Of a stretch of 16,526 bases of DNA, positions 15,036 through 16,526 are shown in pieces. The stretch covers positions 1-16,526 of the forward strand of contig JACMQD010000135.1 in assembly GCA_014377155.1 (NCBI GenBank). The letters run 5' to 3'. Source of the stretch: Herminiimonas sp. Lineage in GTDB: Bacteria; Pseudomonadota; Gammaproteobacteria; Burkholderiales; Burkholderiaceae. A program made the translations under genes and the position numbers. Below the pieces are notes generated by a model. The model saw nothing but the letters and a program-made list of their open reading frames with translations. It was not told the DNA's origin and ran no database searches. Numbering within the stretch: the stretch's first letter is position 1; each line of letters opens with the position of its first letter.

Positions 15036-15455
15036 ATGCATCTACTGAAGTACCTGCCGATTGCGGCCCTGAGCGTCATGTCGCTGAGCGCCCTTGCACA
15101 GCAGCCTGCGCGTGCGTCAGGCAATGCACCGCCCCGTCTGGAGCGCCTGGAAGAAGGCGAAGCACCGGGCATCACGATTCGCAAACCCGACGCCGGCACC
15201 AAGCCAACCGAGCAGCGTAGTGCCGGCAAGGTCAAGCAGATCAAAGTCCAGAGCGGTGGCTCGACGTATTACGTCAAACCGAATGAGCAGGCAGGCAGTG
15301 CGATGCCGGGCGACGCTGAAAGTAACGTTACACGTCCGGCCCAGTTTCAGGTTTTCGAATTTGACATGGGGCAACGCAAGCAAGCCAGGGAGAAAGACGG
15401 CGCGCAAACGCTTGAGCCTGCCCCACCGCCTCCGCTCGTGCCAGCAGGCAGATAA
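15036..15455 (+). CDS. DUF2782 family secreted protein
   Basis: 139 residues. A Sec signal peptide (MHLLKYLPIAALSVMSLSALA, with cleavage likely after Ala21) directs it to the periplasm. The mature protein has the DUF2782 pattern: PPRLERLEEGEAPGITIRKP (32-51), then a basic stretch RSAGKVKQIKVQSGG (61-75) leading into STYYVKPNE. The C-terminal part is rich in Gln, Lys and Pro and ends in a proline run (129-133). Function of the family is unknown to me. It is found next to polA and thrB in several betaproteobacteria, as here. The ATG at 15036 was chosen because the signal peptide begins there; the frame is open to 14973, but that would put 21 extra residues in front and would start before the expected transcription start. 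No strong Shine-Dalgarno sequence is visible. Confidence 0.82.
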   Translation: MHLLKYLPIAALSVMSLSALAQQPARASGNAPPRLERLEEGEAPGITIRKPDAGTKPTEQRSAGKVKQIKVQSGGSTYYVKPNEQAGSAMPGDAESNVTRPAQFQVFEFDMGQRKQAREKDGAQTLEPAPPPPLVPAGR

Positions 15456-15476
15456 GATGCCGACAATGCAAGTAAA

Positions 15477-15510
15477 ACATGCGCGCAGCGCGCGTGTGTC
15501 GTTGGTTTTT
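15477..15510 (+). terminator. Possible weak terminator between the DUF2782 gene and thrB
   Basis: ACATGCGC (15477-15484) can pair with GCGCGTGT (15490-15497) in an 8-bp stem with one wobble and a 5-nt loop. A TTTTT run follows only after eight more bases, so termination would be partial at best. It may lower thrB expression from the upstream promoter. Confidence 0.3.
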
Positions 15511-15548
15511 CTGCCCCTCTTTTCCTGATACCTTCAATTTCAAATCTC

Positions 15549-16517
15549 ATGGCAGTATTTACCCCGGTCAGCCTGGATGACCTCAGTTCCTGGATCACGC
15601 AGTTCTCGCTCGGCAAGGCGCTGACGATCAAAGGCATTGCCTCCGGCATCGAAAACAGCAATTTTTTCATTACGACCGACAGCGGCGAATACGTGCTGAC
15701 GGTGTTCGAAAAGCTGACCTTCGACCAATTGCCGTTCTATCTGCACCTGATGCGCCACCTGGCCGAGCGTGGCGTGCTGGTGCCGGCGCCGATTGCCAGC
15801 AAGAACGGTGAAATCATCAACGCGCTGCATGGCAAGCCGGCATCGATCGTGACCAAGCTCGAGGGCAGTTGCCATATGTCGCCGCTGCCGGTGCATTGCG
15901 CGGCGGTCGGCGCGATGCTGGCCAAGATGCATCTGGCGGCGTCCGATTTTTCGATTCGCCAGCCTAACCCGCGTTCACTTGAATGGTGGAACCTGGCTAC
16001 GTCGATGGTGATGCCATTTCTTTCACCCGACAACCAGGACCTGTTACGCGCCGAGATGCATTTCCAGGATGCGTTTGCGTCCACGCCGGCGTACCACCGA
16101 CTGGGAAGCGGGCCGATCCATGCCGATCTGTTTCGCAATAACGTGATGTTCGACGGCGAAACACTAACCGGGTTTTTCGATTTCTATTTTGCCGGCTGCG
16201 ACACCTGGCTGTTCGATGTTGCCGTTACCGTCAACGACTGGTGCATCGATCTCGATAGCGGCAAGCTCGACGAACAACGCGTGCGCGCCGTGCTCGACGC
16301 TTATCACGCGGTGCGGCCGTTTACCGACGACGAGCAACTTGCCTGGCAGCCGATGCTGCGCGCCGGCGCCCTGCGCTTCTGGCTATCGCGACTGGTCGAT
16401 TTCTACCTGCCGCGCGAAGCGGAGATGCTGACGCCGCACGACCCGACGCATTTCGAGCGCATCTTGCGCGAACGAATCCACCATGCCGCGCCGGCGCTAC
16501 CGCGATCGAACGACTGA
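15549..16517 (+). CDS. thrB: Homoserine kinase, type II (APH-fold)
   Basis: 322 residues. This is the aminoglycoside-phosphotransferase-like homoserine kinase of pseudomonads and betaproteobacteria, not the GHMP-type enzyme of E. coli. It phosphorylates L-homoserine with ATP in the threonine pathway. The N-terminal lobe starts [19 protein letters not shown] and has the nucleotide-loop region [13 protein letters not shown] (29-41). The catalytic loop is HADLFRNN at 191-198 with Asp193 and Asn198, followed by the Mg-binding FFDFYFAG (209-216) with Asp211. The length is normal. The ATG at 15549 fits the family N-terminus but has no clear Shine-Dalgarno sequence. It lies 93 nt after the DUF2782 gene, and an ATG at 16520, two bases past the stop, could be the start of a following coupled gene, of which only seven bases are present. 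Confidence 0.96.
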   Translation: MAVFTPVSLDDLSSWITQFSLGKALTIKGIASGIENSNFFITTDSGEYVLTVFEKLTFDQLPFYLHLMRHLAERGVLVPAPIASKNGEIINALHGKPASIVTKLEGSCHMSPLPVHCAAVGAMLAKMHLAASDFSIRQPNPRSLEWWNLATSMVMPFLSPDNQDLLRAEMHFQDAFASTPAYHRLGSGPIHADLFRNNVMFDGETLTGFFDFYFAGCDTWLFDVAVTVNDWCIDLDSGKLDEQRVRAVLDAYHAVRPFTDDEQLAWQPMLRAGALRFWLSRLVDFYLPREAEMLTPHDPTHFERILRERIHHAAPALPRSND

Positions 16518-16526
16518 CCATGGACA

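Noticed and set aside
15457..15528. 23-codon frame ([19 protein letters not shown]...) before thrB, considered as a leader peptide for attenuation
   Set aside because: It has only one Thr and no Ile codon, and the hairpin that overlaps it has no close T-run, so it lacks the features of a thr-type attenuator.
16520..16526. ATG and one further codon after thrB as the start of another gene
   Set aside because: Only seven bases are present; the close spacing is suggestive, but no product can be judged.

Overview
The window looks like a piece of a betaproteobacterial chromosome, most likely Burkholderiales and perhaps Oxalobacteraceae. The reasons are the moderately high GC content, the xseB-ispA-dxs operon with a divergent Rieske oxygenase, the polA / DUF2782 / thrB neighbourhood with the APH-fold (type II) homoserine kinase, and a GcvA-like LysR regulator. 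The genus is an inference. I see no rRNA, tRNA, CRISPR, insertion sequence, prophage or plasmid signature. This is core and housekeeping chromosome with a few poorly characterised genes between.

Layout from left to right. (1) 1-2314, minus strand: an FAD-linked D-lactate / D-2-hydroxyacid dehydrogenase, followed by a LysR-type regulator cut by the left edge. (2) 2436-2993, plus strand: a PduO-type cob(I)alamin adenosyltransferase. It ends at a strong hairpin that sits between it and the convergent dxs. (3) 3053-6076, minus strand: the tightly coupled operon xseB-ispA-dxs, with a 4-nt overlap and then a 1-nt gap. It makes DXP and farnesyl diphosphate for isoprenoid synthesis. (4) 6406-10009, plus strand: an orphan Rieske mononuclear-iron oxygenase behind a TATAAT promoter, an EamA-family transporter, a 3-mercaptopyruvate-type sulfurtransferase, and a small cysteine-rich lipoprotein. 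(5) 10049-14737, minus strand: polA, a Tat-exported dienelactone-hydrolase-like protein with a clear terminator, and a ZIP-family metal transporter. (6) 15036-16517, plus strand: a DUF2782 secreted protein and thrB. These are divergent from polA, with promoters for both directions in the shared spacer.

The most unusual signals concern translation starts. The only upstream ATG that fits the ZIP transporter lies inside a good extended -10 promoter, and the first plausible start after the transcription start is an ATT with a Shine-Dalgarno sequence. The lipoprotein likewise has a well-placed Shine-Dalgarno sequence before an ATC and a textbook lipoprotein signal peptide from that point, while its ATG starts give an overlong N-terminus. 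The other item worth attention is the Rieske oxygenase: it has Glu at the position that is normally the bridging Asp, and no reductase gene beside it. I found no convincing new multi-gene system.
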